Shown piece after piece: positions 45,034 to 55,900 of a stretch of 64,000 bases of DNA. Origin of the DNA: Daedaleopsis sinensis. Its lineage: Eukaryota > Basidiomycota > Agaricomycetes > Polyporales > Polyporaceae. Numbering within the stretch: the first letter of the stretch is position 1; each line of letters opens with the position of its first letter. Below the pieces are notes generated by a model, which saw nothing but the letters and a program-made list of their open reading frames with translations, searched no databases and was not told the DNA's origin. The translations under genes were made by a program, and so were the position numbers. The stretch covers positions 4,960,001 to 5,024,000 of the forward strand of contig CM066300.1 in the NCBI GenBank assembly GCA_033807695.1, in the 5' to 3' direction.

Positions 45034-45886
45034 TTCGGGTGGGATAGCGGGTTCGCTGCCCCCAGAATGAGATGAGGGCCTCGACGAGTGAAAGAGTTGA
45101 TCTGCAGCTCCAAGGAGAAGATCCTAGCCGCAGGCGGCAGGAGATCTAGCAGTACAGTCGAGGAGTAAGAATCGTCGACGGTCGAGGAAAAGCTGCGGCA
45201 GCTCGAGGCTACTTCCGGCCCGGGAGAAGCGGGAAGGAGGCTACGCACGTGTCACCACGTGGCATAAGCGCCATTCCCCGATGAACCTTACTGAACGGTC
45301 GAGTCAAAACTCGACCGTTTCTTTATCTCAGTAACAACGTTAACTGGCATGATCTTTCTCGCAGCTCTGGGTCCACTAATGTACGGCCAATGTGGAATTA
45401 CTCTTGGGAAACCCACACGACGGCTTTTCTTAGACCTGCAGCGTCTCCTCACGGTGCATTATCGGTGATGTTGGCCAACCTAGGACTTGATCTCACTTTT
45501 TTCATAGCGATACGAACAGTAGATGTCACCTCTTCCCCCACGCCCGTGCGTAGATGTCTAGCATTAATAGTATGCAACACTCCCTACTGACGAGTATCTG
45601 AATAGACGAGTCGAGCTTACCTCCACGATGGAACGTCTATCTCTCAAAGAGTCAAACATCCGGACCTCGAACGTCGCCTGCATGCACGACCAGTTCGCCA
45701 TGAATAATCATCGATGTCAAGCTATCTACTAACCTCGTCTTATCTATCCCATCCCATTGCCACTGGTCAATCATAGCCTAGCCCCAGACCCAGGCAGCCA
45801 CTGGTTAAAATCTCGACGCTCGCAGACGACCTCCCGTTCAGCGGACAACCCACCCATACCTCCTCCACGCCCACTCAAGAACAGAC
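45034..45886. other. Intergenic stretch with a strong hairpin
   Basis: Divergent spacer between the SAM-like gene and the first Cys-rich gene. It contains the hairpin at 45294-45319 and the promoter of the gene at 45887. A frame at 45390-45590 is not convincing. Confidence 0.45.
45294..45319. repeat. Perfect 11-bp stem, 4-nt loop hairpin
   Basis: AACGGTCGAGT at 45294-45304 pairs exactly with ACTCGACCGTT at 45309-45319 around loop CAAA, followed by a T-rich run. No CTRR follows at Helitron distance on either strand. Confidence 0.9.
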
Positions 45887-46273
45887 ATGTTCACCATCTC
45901 CGCACTCACTCTTCTCGTGCTTCATCTTCACGCACTATCGTCCCTCGCCAACCTCATCCCAACTCCTGCACCCGCGGACTCCCGGCACACACCCATCCTC
46001 TCCTTTTGCGAAGCCCGCGACTGCAAGCGCTGCACCGACGTGGTACCAGTGTTCGCCCCCGTCGGCACCGAGCCCCAGTGCTACCCGGCACTGCCAGCTG
46101 GGTTCGCCTCAGCTCGGATCCACGACCCGCACGGGGTTCTCTCCCCGGGTGCCGTCGAGGTCTCCCCAGGGAACTGCACGGACTGGCTCGACCTCCCACT
46201 CAGTGGCGTATGCTACAACGTGAACGGCCCCGTCACGAAGTACACGCAGTGGGGCTTCAACAACATTGACTAG
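45887..46273 (+). CDS. Small secreted Cys-rich protein, copy 1
   Basis: Single-exon gene of 128 aa from the ATG at 45887. It has an N-terminal signal peptide (TISALTLLVLHLHALSSLA), then a short Pro-rich linker and a domain with six cysteines: C-x4-C-x2-C, then one each in EPQCYP, GNCTDW and GVCYNVNG. It ends at QWGFNNID. Two relatives follow downstream on the same strand. Candidate roles (effector, inhibitor, cell-wall protein) are unproven; I do not recognise a named family. This is the only one of the three copies with an undamaged frame, and its first Cys cluster differs most (SFCEARDCKRC). Confidence 0.72.
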   Translation: MFTISALTLLVLHLHALSSLANLIPTPAPADSRHTPILSFCEARDCKRCTDVVPVFAPVGTEPQCYPALPAGFASARIHDPHGVLSPGAVEVSPGNCTDWLDLPLSGVCYNVNGPVTKYTQWGFNNID

Positions 46274-47338
46274 CTACCGACCGTGGCGATGAAGGTGAAC
46301 CATCTCAGTATTCGTCGTTGGCTTTGCACAGCAGCTCATAGAATCAGTTAATTATTAGCTTAGAGATGGATTGCGATGTGATCACCCGCTTTCTACGACC
46401 ATATGATGTGTTTGCATGACTCCGAGTTATAGACGAAGTCGACTGGACCTTATTTCTCGTTCCTCAGGTACAATGGCATGTGAATGAACTTTCGCGGCAC
46501 CATCGGCAACTGACTATCTTGTATGCTCATTGTGATTCCTCCTTGGTTGATCTAATTTCTAGCATTGCCGCTCGACTCGGTGAAACTCCGGGAACTGAAT
46601 GGATCGAGAGCGCGAGGGACAAGTACTGTCAGGTTGAGTTATCTATCTCTTCATTTTGGTATCATTGATACTTACAAGCACATTGTTCCTGGACAGGATG
46701 CATTACACTTCCCCTGGATATTTGTCGCATGACCAGAGTCAGCTTTGCGCACCTCATTCCTCCTCTGGTCACCGCACGCTTCCGACCATAAGTGATCACC
46801 CGAGTCGGAACTGTTACGGTGCACTGGTGTGACATCAGTACTACCGTAGCTCTGTTCGAACGAACGCACCACGGTTGAATGGTAATAGAAAAGCCTACAC
46901 GCGCGCGTGCGATGTGTACGGACATGACACGAACTGCCTGCCATGGCGGAAATCCTAGTACTGTGAGTCCGTGACTCGAAGATTACGGCCGGACCATGCC
47001 TGTGCGTTCTTTCCTCGACCGCTGTCGCCGCATATGATGATTCGACTGACATTTTCCTGAGCAGGATTCAATACACGCAATATAGACGTGTTCTCGTCCG
47101 CAACAGGAGGGACATAGTCTATAGCGTTTCGACCTCGAGTGCACGCACTCTCGAGCAGGCCGCGCTAACACCTGGGTAAGAAGTCCGTGCGCTCCCTTTG
47201 ACTGACATCTCCGACCCGCTGCTTCTTACTGTCAAGGACCCCAGTCTAGACGCGACCCCTGCAGCATAAAAGCCACCAGGCCTAACCGTTGCTCACCCAG
47301 AGACAACTCTCTCGTCCTCCCTGGACTCACTACTCACC
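46274..47338. other. Intergenic stretch between Cys-rich copies 1 and 2
   Basis: No gene. The last 300 bp resemble the upstream region of copy 3, showing that the duplication included promoter DNA. Confidence 0.5.
47265..47275 (+). promoter_or_regulatory. TATA-like box of Cys-rich copy 2
   Basis: CATAAAAGCCA begins 74 bp before the ATG at 47339. The same string occurs 75 bp before the ATG of copy 3, so it is conserved in place between the paralogues. Confidence 0.65.
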
Positions 47339-47774
47339 ATGTTCGCCCTTCCCGTCGCACTTCTCGTGCTCAGCGCACTCGCCTCGCACGCGAACCCCGT
47401 TCCCGAGTCCCAATCGCACCCAGTGCCCGCACAGCTCGAGCTGGCCGCCTCGTCCGCAGACCCGCACTCCGCACAGTCCCAATCCAGACTCCTCCCTCAC
47501 GAATCCGATCCTCTACCTCTGCTCGTCCTTCAACTGCGCAGACGGATGCACGAGCATCCTGCTCACGAACGTCGGGTACGGCAACTGCTACCTCTCGACC
47601 CCGTTCTCCTCCGTCCAGCTCGTCGACCCGAGCGGCTTCTTCCTCCCGGGGACGGTCGATGTCGCGCCCGAGAACTGCCTGAACTGGTTGTCGATTCCCC
47701 GGCAGGGGCCGTGCTACAACATCAACGGGCCGGTGTTCACGCAGTGGGGCACGAACCATAACAGAGGAGCTTGA
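47339..47774 (+). pseudogene. Small secreted Cys-rich protein, copy 2, frameshifted
   Basis: The ATG at 47339 opens a signal peptide very like that of copy 3 (MFALPVALLVLSALASHA). The mature Cys domain (LYLCSSFNCADGC, LTNVGYGNCY, PENCLNWLSIPRQGPCYN, ending QWGTNHNRGA at 47774) lies in a different frame. The frame changes somewhere between about 47455 and 47510 in the linker. The only GT-AG pair near there would give an intron of about 25 nt, too short for this genome. So the copy carries a small indel or the sequence has an error. As read, translation from the ATG gives an unrelated Arg/Leu-rich C-terminus. Confidence 0.65.
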
Positions 47775-48518
47775 GAGTGGAGTGGAGGGAGGGTGAGTGC
47801 GCGTGCCTTGCGCAGGTATTTGTGCTCTGTGGCTTACTATTTCTATCCACTCCCTTTCCTAAGTATGTTACGCGGGTGAGATAGGGATGAGGGAGGAGAT
47901 AGCATCCAAGTGCACGCTGGCACATCTTCGACGCGAAGAGGATGTGTGGAAGCATAGATATAGCTGTATAGGAGCTGGAATATCGCAACAGCCACCGGTC
48001 GGATTACGGGCATCAATGTGGCAGACGAATGCACGAATGCACGATCAAACCATACGCATCGTAGCAAAGCGTCGAGCCCGACGTGTCTGATTTTACGTTG
48101 GGGGTGAACGTGACATTGGTCTGCCTGCAGGCATGTACTGTACATAGTAAGTCACTGACTACATTCAGACAATATGACACTGATCAATATGCATCAGATC
48201 GTGTCGAACAACATCACTATAGCATGTGATGCTTAGACTGACATTCTCCTTCGCAGAACGGAATACAAGCGACTTGTCGTCTGTAATAAGAGGTCAGTCA
48301 ACTCGAGCGGCCAATCAGCTCACTACTGGGTAGGAGAAGTACTCGACTGTGTGCGGACACGTCGGTTGATCAATAAACGTCTCTTGCATGCCAGTGCCCG
48401 CTGCATGCAGACTGCGAAACAACTCAGTCGGTTGAGGACTGGAGCATAAAAGCCATCACCTCCGGGTACCGTACCTACATAAAACTGCCCTCTCGTCCTC
48501 CTCAGACCACAACGCAGC
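47775..48518. other. Intergenic stretch between Cys-rich copies 2 and 3
   Basis: No gene. Its distal part is recognisably related to the region upstream of copy 2 (shared CTGACATT..CTCC strings near 47045 and 48240). Confidence 0.5.
48445..48455 (+). promoter_or_regulatory. TATA-like box of Cys-rich copy 3
   Basis: CATAAAAGCCA, about 75 bp before the ATG at 48519, identical to the box of copy 2. Confidence 0.65.
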
Positions 48519-48917
48519 ATGTCCACCCTTCCTGTCGCACTCCTCCTTGTGCTCAGCGCGATTGCCTTACACGCGACTCCCGCTCCCCCGTCAGCCTCAC
48601 CGGCACCTACGACGCCCGTCTCCGCCCACCTCGAGCCGGCCGTGATCTCGTCCGCAGCCAAGTTCCCCCTCACACACACTCCGCTCTACCTCTGCTCGGC
48701 TGCGAACTGTACCAGCGGCTGCCTCGGGGTCGTGCTCACCAACGTCGGGTCCGGCAACTGCTACCCCACGCTTCCGTTCACCTCCGTCACGCTCGACGAC
48801 CCGAGCAACGTGTACGCTCCGGGCTTCGTCGACGTCGCCCCGAGGAGCTGCACGGGCTGGCTCCATATCCCCAGGAAGAGCGTGTGCTATAACATTCAGG
48901 GAGGGCCGTTCACCTAG
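48519..48917 (+). CDS. Small secreted Cys-rich protein, copy 3, shortened at the C-terminus
   Basis: Single exon of 132 aa. Signal peptide STLPVALLLVLSAIALHA, Pro/Ala-rich linker, then six cysteines in the family pattern (LYLCSAANCTSGC, TNVGSGNCYP, PRSCTGWLHIP, KSVCYNIQGG). The frame ends at GGPFT followed by TAG, exactly where copies 1 and 2 have a CAG (Gln of QWG). Past the TAG the frame continues as a recognisable end (YGTHHDNGV). So a single C-to-T change removed about ten residues; all six Cys remain and the protein may still fold. Shares its promoter box with copy 2. Confidence 0.7.
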   Translation: MSTLPVALLLVLSAIALHATPAPPSASPAPTTPVSAHLEPAVISSAAKFPLTHTPLYLCSAANCTSGCLGVVLTNVGSGNCYPTLPFTSVTLDDPSNVYAPGFVDVAPRSCTGWLHIPRKSVCYNIQGGPFT

Positions 48918-49338
48918 TATGGCACGCATCACGACAATGGGGTCTGAACGGATATGCGAGGAGTATGCGTGGCCCTCGCTCTCGTGAATCCGTGTTTGAC
49001 GGTTGGCTGATGAAAGTTGTTTTCTTTTTCTAGGATGCCTAGTACAGAGCCGGAGACGTCCGATGTCTCGAGCCACAATTGTCAAGAGAAGAAGCGGGTC
49101 GAAGGATCGGAGGGAGAGTGTAGCGTACAAGACATAATTACCTACGAGATGGATGAGTCTTTTGCGAATGCACGACAGCTCAGAGCACTGCGAACGTACT
49201 TGACGCGTGTTCTAGCGGCTGGATGCGGCTGTCGCTAGGCTTCATGTGCACAAGCTCCCTGTTTAGACGTACACGAGTGAGCGATTTGATAGCAGCCACT
49301 GCGTGATACTCACGGCGATCCTGCGTAATCTGAACCGC
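48918..49338. other. Intergenic stretch
   Basis: 3' flanks of Cys-rich copy 3 (plus) and the F-box/LRR gene (minus). No gene seen. Confidence 0.45.
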
Positions 49339-50893
49339 TCACCGCTGTTCCTGCATGCGCACCGTCGCCATTCCCTGCACGAGTCTCCCCACCTGTACCC
49401 ACCGGCCACGTATCTGGACAGCCTCCTGCCGTGTCCCCTCCGCGTCCTGGACGTCGGTCTCTCGCGCATCTCTGACAGGCATGTTCCAGCCGTTGCTGCA
49501 GTGCTGTCGGCCTGGTTCCCGGTCTTCGGCTGCGAGTAAATCGTCTGAGATAGTTACAGTGCGCAACTGCGGGAACCAGGCCGACAGCACTGCAGCAACG
49601 GCTGGAACATGCCTGTCAGAGATGCGCGAGAGACCGACGTCCAGGACGCGGAGGGGACATGTCGCGATCGACGGCTCAGACTCTGAATCGCTGCGCGCAG
49701 TTCCCCGACGCGGTCGGAGCGATTGTGCGGCAGCTAGGACTTCGTCGTCGATGTCTGTGAGCGCTATAGAACAACAACGGGAAAGGGAGAGACAATCTGC
49801 AAGGGGCGCGAGGCCTGCGAGCGTGACGCTGGTGCGACGAGGGTGCCCAGGAGGTAGGAAGAGGCTGAGTTCACGAATGTTCGGCCATGAGCGGGCCAGC
49901 TTTGAATGTCACGCAACAGACGCATAGTAAGGACAGTCGCTCATGATTGTTAAGCGTCGCAGGGCTAGAAATGATGGTGTTCTGCGAACAATTGATCCGC
50001 TTGGGGAGTGTAGTCCTCGGCGACGACATGCACAAACAGTTCCTCAAGAGCGGGAAGTGAAGCCAGATGAGCCAGAGCGAAAGGTAGAATAGGAGCGACC
50101 CCAGTCGAGACAACAGTGAGGTGTCGGAGTTCGCTGATCAACGTGCATAGCGGGCGTTGTGCAAGCATAGGGAATGGTATGATGGTCAATCTGAGTTCGG
50201 AGATGTTCAGGCAGCGATAAAGCAGTTGAGTGAAGAGCTGGATGATGATTTCCTTCTCCACAAATGGTAAATCATCGATGAAGTTTTGTGTATCGCTCTG
50301 CACATACTTTAGCTCAAGGTCGAGTCGTCGAAGTTCCCGTCCAAGGAGAATGAATATAGGATGAGAAAGACGATGCTTGGTACCGCGGTCACGCAAACAC
50401 AAGCTCCGAAGGTTGACGAACCGTAGATGATTCGGGAGAACGCGTTCGATTTCATCCCAGGCTTCAGGTGACAAGGAACCCCTGGCATCCCACTCTTCGC
50501 TCTTCTCTTCCTCGCATTGGACGGAATGCACAAAAGGGGCGTATATGCGGAAACGAGAGAAGTCGTCGGCCGTGAGGGGACGAGTGAGTGTCTATAGTCA
50601 ATGTCAGTAACGATTGACCTACGTCCCACCAATGTCGAGCTCACATAGATCCGACCAGTCTCTACTCCATGCTCCTCCACTGCATCGCGGTCTTCATACG
50701 TCCAAGAGTCGGGTGGAAGAGTATAGAGAATAGGAAGAAAAGATGGGAGTACGCGCCAAAGCTTCTGGATGGCCACCGAATTCACGAGTCGGCAAGTCGT
50801 GCAGAGGTTGAGCAGGGTTTGGTTGTCAGAGTACTCGCATATTCTGGCCAGAATGTTGGGTGCGAGGAGGACGCTCAGCTGCAGTGTGGTCAT
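49339..50893 (-). CDS. F-box/LRR-like protein with rearranged 3' end
   Basis: Start at the ATG at 50893 (MTTLQLSVLLAPNILARI). Exon 1 is 50893-50645; exon 2 begins at 50591. F-box at residues 5-45 (ILARICEYSDNQTLLNLC, LVNSVAIQKLW), then leucine-rich strands (VNLRSLCLRD, LGRELRRLDLELKYV, NISELRLTIIPF, SELRHLTVVS). Exon 2 stops at 49965, but further LRR coding in another frame resumes near 49900 (LARSWPNIRELSLFL, CPLRVLDVGLSRISD), so an intron of uncertain ends is expected. Past WFPQLRTVTISDDLL the frame enters the second arm of a perfect inverted repeat and then reads through antisense-derived sequence to 49339. Such mushroom F-box/LRR proteins are thought to select substrates for SCF ubiquitin ligases; the target is unknown. 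Confidence 0.6.
49432..49659. repeat. Perfect 90-bp inverted repeat with 48-bp spacer
   Basis: Arm 49432-49521 is the exact reverse complement of arm 49570-49659; the spacer is 49522-49569. The right arm, read on the minus strand, encodes LRR sequence (CPLRVLDVGLSRISD...SAWFP). Flanking bases beyond both arms differ. Absence of any mismatch implies a recent event. Confidence 0.93.
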
Positions 50894-51977
50894 GGTAAGT
50901 AGTAGTAAGTAGTGGGATCGGTATCTGGTCAACGTGTACGACTGCCTGCCGCAGACGACGAGGAGAAAGGGGAGTGAGAAATGAAAATGGGAAAGACGTC
51001 AGGCCACTATCATGTGACAATCGTCACAATCAAATCACGGAGTAACGACGGCTGTCACATTCTCTACCACCGCGACTGCTCTCAGGCTCGGTGTCCGACT
51101 CGGAACTCTTACCTGGACTCTACCAAACCTTCTGCCTACAGTATATTTGTCAACATCAACTACCGTACTAACTCACTAAAACGACGCGTCCGGCTTCTCA
51201 GTTTTTAAGCTCGTGGATTGGGCATGTGGATCAAATCACATACATCCGAGTTTCTGTTATTTGGCGTACTAGTGGCGATTGCACACTCATGAACGTCCTT
51301 ATAGGTTGGTAGAACAAGCGGGTGTATCCCGAGTATGATTAGCACAAGATGTGGTCGGACCAGACAAGGGCACTTCTGACCGGTCGAATCTTCCCCCTCC
51401 TTCTCCTCCCGGCCCGACACTGAACTACTACTAGTCCCTAACTTCGCGCCCACCTTCTACACATCTCCGAGGACGCCAGAGGCTTCCCGTGAGCGCGCGC
51501 CACACTCGCGACCTATAGACGATGACAACTGCGTCCGAGATCGCCTCGAGGCCACTCGTCCCTGACAGCCACAAGCCCCAACCAAGTTCACTCTACTACT
51601 ACTCAGGCTAGCCGGTCCCGGATCAGGGAGCGGTTAACGAGCCAAACCTTACAATTACACCCCGGCGCCCGGCGCAGCCTCGCAGCACAAGGGCCAGCCC
51701 AATGCAAATGCACCCCGTCCCCTCGTTGATCCCAACGCACAATCCGCGCATCCTCCGCACACGCTCCGAGTCGCCATTCGCACCTTGCACCTCGCCTCGC
51801 GCCTCGCGCCCCGCACTAGAACTGGGGCTGGTGGCCCGTGCCTGTGCCTCGCGCACCACATGGACGTGGGCATACCATGTGCTCGTACAGGCAAGGTGGA
51901 CATGTACAACATGCAGCGAGAGCCACATCCCCTTTCGCCCATCTGCGTCTGCATCTGCGTCTGCCCGTCTGCCTGAA
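50894..51977. other. Intergenic stretch
   Basis: 5' flank of the F-box/LRR gene and 3' flank of the GPI-anchor-like gene. Only short low-quality frames are present. Confidence 0.45.
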
Positions 51978-53050
51978 TCATACCACCGCAAGCGCACCGA
52001 GGAGGACGCTCCCCACCGTCACGAGCGCGCCCGCGACGAGCGGCCGGGGCAGCATCTGCGGGCCCAGCGCGGCGTTCCTGGGACGCAGCGTCAGCATGCA
52101 GTCGTACTCGCAGAAGTGCAGAGAGGGAGGGAGCACTCACGCGCCCGGGGCAGCGGTGAAGACGTGCCCGGCGAACGTCGTCTCCGTGCCCGCCGCCGTG
52201 CCTGTGGCGACCGTGATCGCGGAGCCGCCGACGGAGGAGACGACGACGAGGGGCGTCGCGTTACGCACTGCGGGCAGAGGGCAGAGGGCGATACGGCGGG
52301 GTGTGCACGGGCTCCGGTTAGCACAACTCGAGCGAGTGCGAGCGGGAGCGCGGAGGGCTTACATTCTTGGTAGACGGACACGCCTGTGGGGCTTGGCCCG
52401 AGCACAGAGGTGACCTGGCCCTTCACGAGCGCGGCTGGCGGCGGGTCAGCACAGGTACAGCGCCCTTGTCCTGTCGACCTATAACAAACGAACCTTGGAT
52501 GTCCAGCGCCGTGATCGTGCCGACTGGGTATACGTAGCCAAGAGGAAGCGTCAGCACACCACCGCCGCTCTGCAGGGGCTTGGTACGCACTAGCTGAGGC
52601 GACGCTCTGCGAGTTCGCCTGCATGAACGAGAGCAGGCTCGTCGGGTCGGGGGTCTGCGCGGGGTCTGTCCGCCCCGAATTCGCCACCGCGTCAGTGCGG
52701 CCGTCCAGAACGTCTGCAACGTAACATGTTGGGCACGCACCCAGGTTCACGCCCGCCGCGCTCCATTGGGGTATGTACGTCGCGTTCACGTTTCCCACTG
52801 CAGCGTGGGCACGACGTCAGACCGTGTCGTGGCACGGCGCGGATCCGCAAGGCACAAGGGGCGCACTCACGGTTGGGAATCGACACGACCGCGGCTGCAT
52901 CAGGCAAATAGGCGTTAGGGCGCGTCGTCCGCAGGGATACCGGGCTCCTAGAAGCGTGTAGGACTCACTGTCGTCTCGTCTCGCAGGCGCTGCCTGCACG
53001 CCGAGCGCGACGAGAGCCAAAGTGGCAGCCTGGAGGGCGTTGACGTACAT
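51978..53050 (-). CDS. Secreted, probably GPI-anchored surface protein
   Basis: Start at the ATG at 53050 with a signal peptide (MYVNALQAATLALVALGVQA) followed by a short dibasic region. Exons 53050-52969, 52894-52871 and from 52797 join in phase (NVNATYIPQWSAAGVNLG). Later exons encode VLTLPLGYVYPVGTITALDI, KGQVTSVLGPSPTGVSVYQE and TPLVVVSSVGGSAITVATG. The C-terminus is a small-residue stretch and hydrophobic tail (PLVAGALVTVGSVLLGALAVV) ending at 51980-51978, as in GPI-anchor signals. The join near 52610 is unresolved: the best GT-AG pair leaves a very short intron. No catalytic motif; likely an extracellular beta-sheet surface protein. The family is not recognised. Confidence 0.6.
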
Positions 53051-55900
53051 GATAGAACAAATATTGGAAGAAAAAGAAGAAAGGGGCAGCGCCGGGCTGG
53101 AGAAGAGAAGAGAAGAAACGAGGTGGTGGCGGTCGAGAAAGCTGAAGAGACGGCGACAAGGTTCTGGTGTTGTCAGTCCATGGGTCTTTTACGACGCGAC
53201 TGAGCGGTCTGTAGCGAACGGGGCCCGATCGGTGCGAGCCTCTGCCGTATAGCAATGCTCACAGCTCATGCGGCGCATCACAGTGCAGATAGAGACCGAA
53301 TGTTGTCCTAAGCAAAAACGTCAAGCTGTCATACTGGTAACCTGACACACGCAGCATACCTTGATAGCTCACCGGCGAATATCGGTTTCACTGCTCAGGT
53401 GCGATACGTCGGTTTGCCTCGCGTAGCCATAAAGTTGTAGGCGCAGCGCCGGATTAGGAAGGTCGCCGTCGGTCCCTTCTCGAATGCGAAGAATGTAGCC
53501 GGCGAACCTTGATATCGAGCTTCTGGGCTGTGGCCCTTCTTAACGACCACCGCAACTGTGATTCCGGAAGCGGTAGCTGGCCGCTACAAACATATTTGGA
53601 GTGAACCCAGAGTATGTGCTCACCTCTTCCCTAGAGCCGGCTAACAACGAAGACATTGCCTCGCCGTGAAACAGAAATAGTTGCACGCAAAAGGCACCGA
53701 TGGCATCTGTTCACTCACAGCAAGTGCTCCTAGATTCCGTGCGTAAGACCGCTGTGAATGACTCAAGATCAAATGAAGCGTCCTCAAATGTCACAGACAT
53801 ATGGCAGGCCATCTTGATAACATGTCTGATGCTTTGATTTCTGAGGACGCAGCCCTGTACTGCAGCTATGGCTGTGGTATGGCAGTCAGGTTGCACGATG
53901 CGGACAAACCATAAACGACAGCTTACGGCACGCACCCGCGTAGAGCGGGTTCCCGAAGGTCGAATCGGCGGTCCAAGAGCAGAAAGGGGCAGAAGCGCGT
54001 ATGGATGCTGCAGAGCGCATCTGTGTACGTACAACACCTACGCCGTTCTTCCGCGTGACTGGCCAGTGGGTTTCCATGCTTCTGCTGTTCGTATACGCTA
54101 TCCAACGAATATTCGCGCCGTGTACGCGGCCCGTCTTCTTGGCTATGGATTTTTGAGGATGTACGGCAGACCGAGGGTCAGCAGGTGAAAGCACGGGTGT
54201 AGGCCAAGCCGGCGGAGGACTCGCAGCGTTCCAGTGCTGAGAACGACCTGAGAGCCGTCCAACTCACCGGTCGGTGTCCGTGTAGCAGCGCCTATCGTCG
54301 TCTTGGTATGGACTGCGTGACTGCGACTTCCACCGCACCGCGATCCGCACAACCGGAGACAAATACGCAACCCAGCGTCCCCTCATACTCGCGCAATACA
54401 GCACAAATGATGGTGAGTGACCGGAGCACTCACCAAGTGTTACCGCAGCTCGCCCTCTCACACTCTGCCACAATCAGATATCCAGAACATAGCCCTTGCG
54501 TCTAGGTTTACGACATGGCAGTCCCGGCGGAGGAGCGACTCACGTATGTCAGTGTCCATGATGGTGGCTGCAGGACGAGCATTCTTGGAACCTGAACCAG
54601 AGCACCGAGTGTGAACACGGACAATAGCATGGAGGGTCACTGGCAGCACGGTTGCTGAACGAGGAACGTCGAGCCGGTTATATGAACGCTTCTGATCAGT
54701 GATCCCGGTCGTACACGTCTCAGAAGCTAGGTGTGCCGCATGGTCCCCAGTCCAGCCAAGATCAAGGTTCAGCTCGTCCCAGAAGAGAGAGCTATAGGGG
54801 CCGGAGGGAAGGTGGTGGTAATCGGACAAGAGCGTTAGGCGCTCGGGCGGTCGTTCCTTCGCCCGAAAAGAGCAACTTCAATCGGATGAGTCGGACGCTC
54901 ACACTGACGGTGAACTTAGCTATCTCTCACCCGCTGAGGTTAAGTACGACCTGGGTGACGGAGCTAGAGTCCGACTGCTGTTGCGTCTGCATATACGTAC
55001 CGGCTACCCTGCTGCGCCTACATAGAGATCTCCGAGCTCCCTAGGCCTGGTGCGTCACCTCAAGAGTCGTAAATACGACGGTATATCATAGCTGCATGCA
55101 TCCGACCGAGGAACAGAAGTCAGAACCGCCGGAAGCTATCACGGTGTCCACTCGCCATCGAGCTGAACGGCGCTCAAAATAGGCATTCCGGCCTACTACC
55201 GCGTCGCGTCCTTCTCAGGTTCAAACGACCCACCTCCCTCGTCCCGGACGCAGACCGCCGACTACACCCCCGCCGCTTCCACTTCCCGTCCCACGTCCGT
55301 CCGTCCGTCACCCCAGAACTTGAACGTCAGTAGGAGCAGGAGCACGAACATCCTTTCGCAGAACTAGCGTTCGTCATGGTCTAGTCACCTCAAGGCTCAG
55401 GCACGGCGGATCCAGGGGGCCGCGGCCGCGTCCGATTCGTAGGAATCGAAGCACACTCGAAGTGTCGAAGCCACATGCTTGCAGCTTGCACGCGGCGCCT
55501 CGTCCCCTGCTCGGACTGCCCCACATACCAATAGTAGCCTCAGAATGATCTTCGCTGGGGTCCCACCCCGGCCGTCGTGATAAAGTGCGCACATGAACGT
55601 TTGAACTTTGAAGCTGCAGCTGCAGTTGGAGCCGCGGCAGTTAGTGCGCGCGAGGCTGGGGCTTCCCGGTCAGATCCTCGGACCCCCTCGCATGTATTGT
55701 ATACATGCATGTGCGTGCGCATGTGTTTATCGTGACCGTGAATGTTATCTCGGACTCGGAGGCGCACTGCAGCCTCTCGCTCCACCCGCCGCAGCCGCGG
55801 GCCCGTGCGGTGGACACTGGCGAACAACGGCCGCGGGGCCCGCACACGAAAGTCGAAGTCGCAGTAGAATCTGAAAGGCGATACCATGATTAGGCCTAGA
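53051..55900. other. Long intergenic stretch without supported gene
   Basis: Only short, mutually overlapping frames. One minus frame (54829-54458, beginning MSDYHHLPSGPYSSLF) could be a small gene but has no motif or splice support. No tRNA or transposon coding was recognised. Confidence 0.4.

Noticed and set aside
45294..45319. Hairpin plus T-run as a rho-independent terminator
   Set aside because: The genome is eukaryotic and the hairpin lies upstream of both neighbouring genes.
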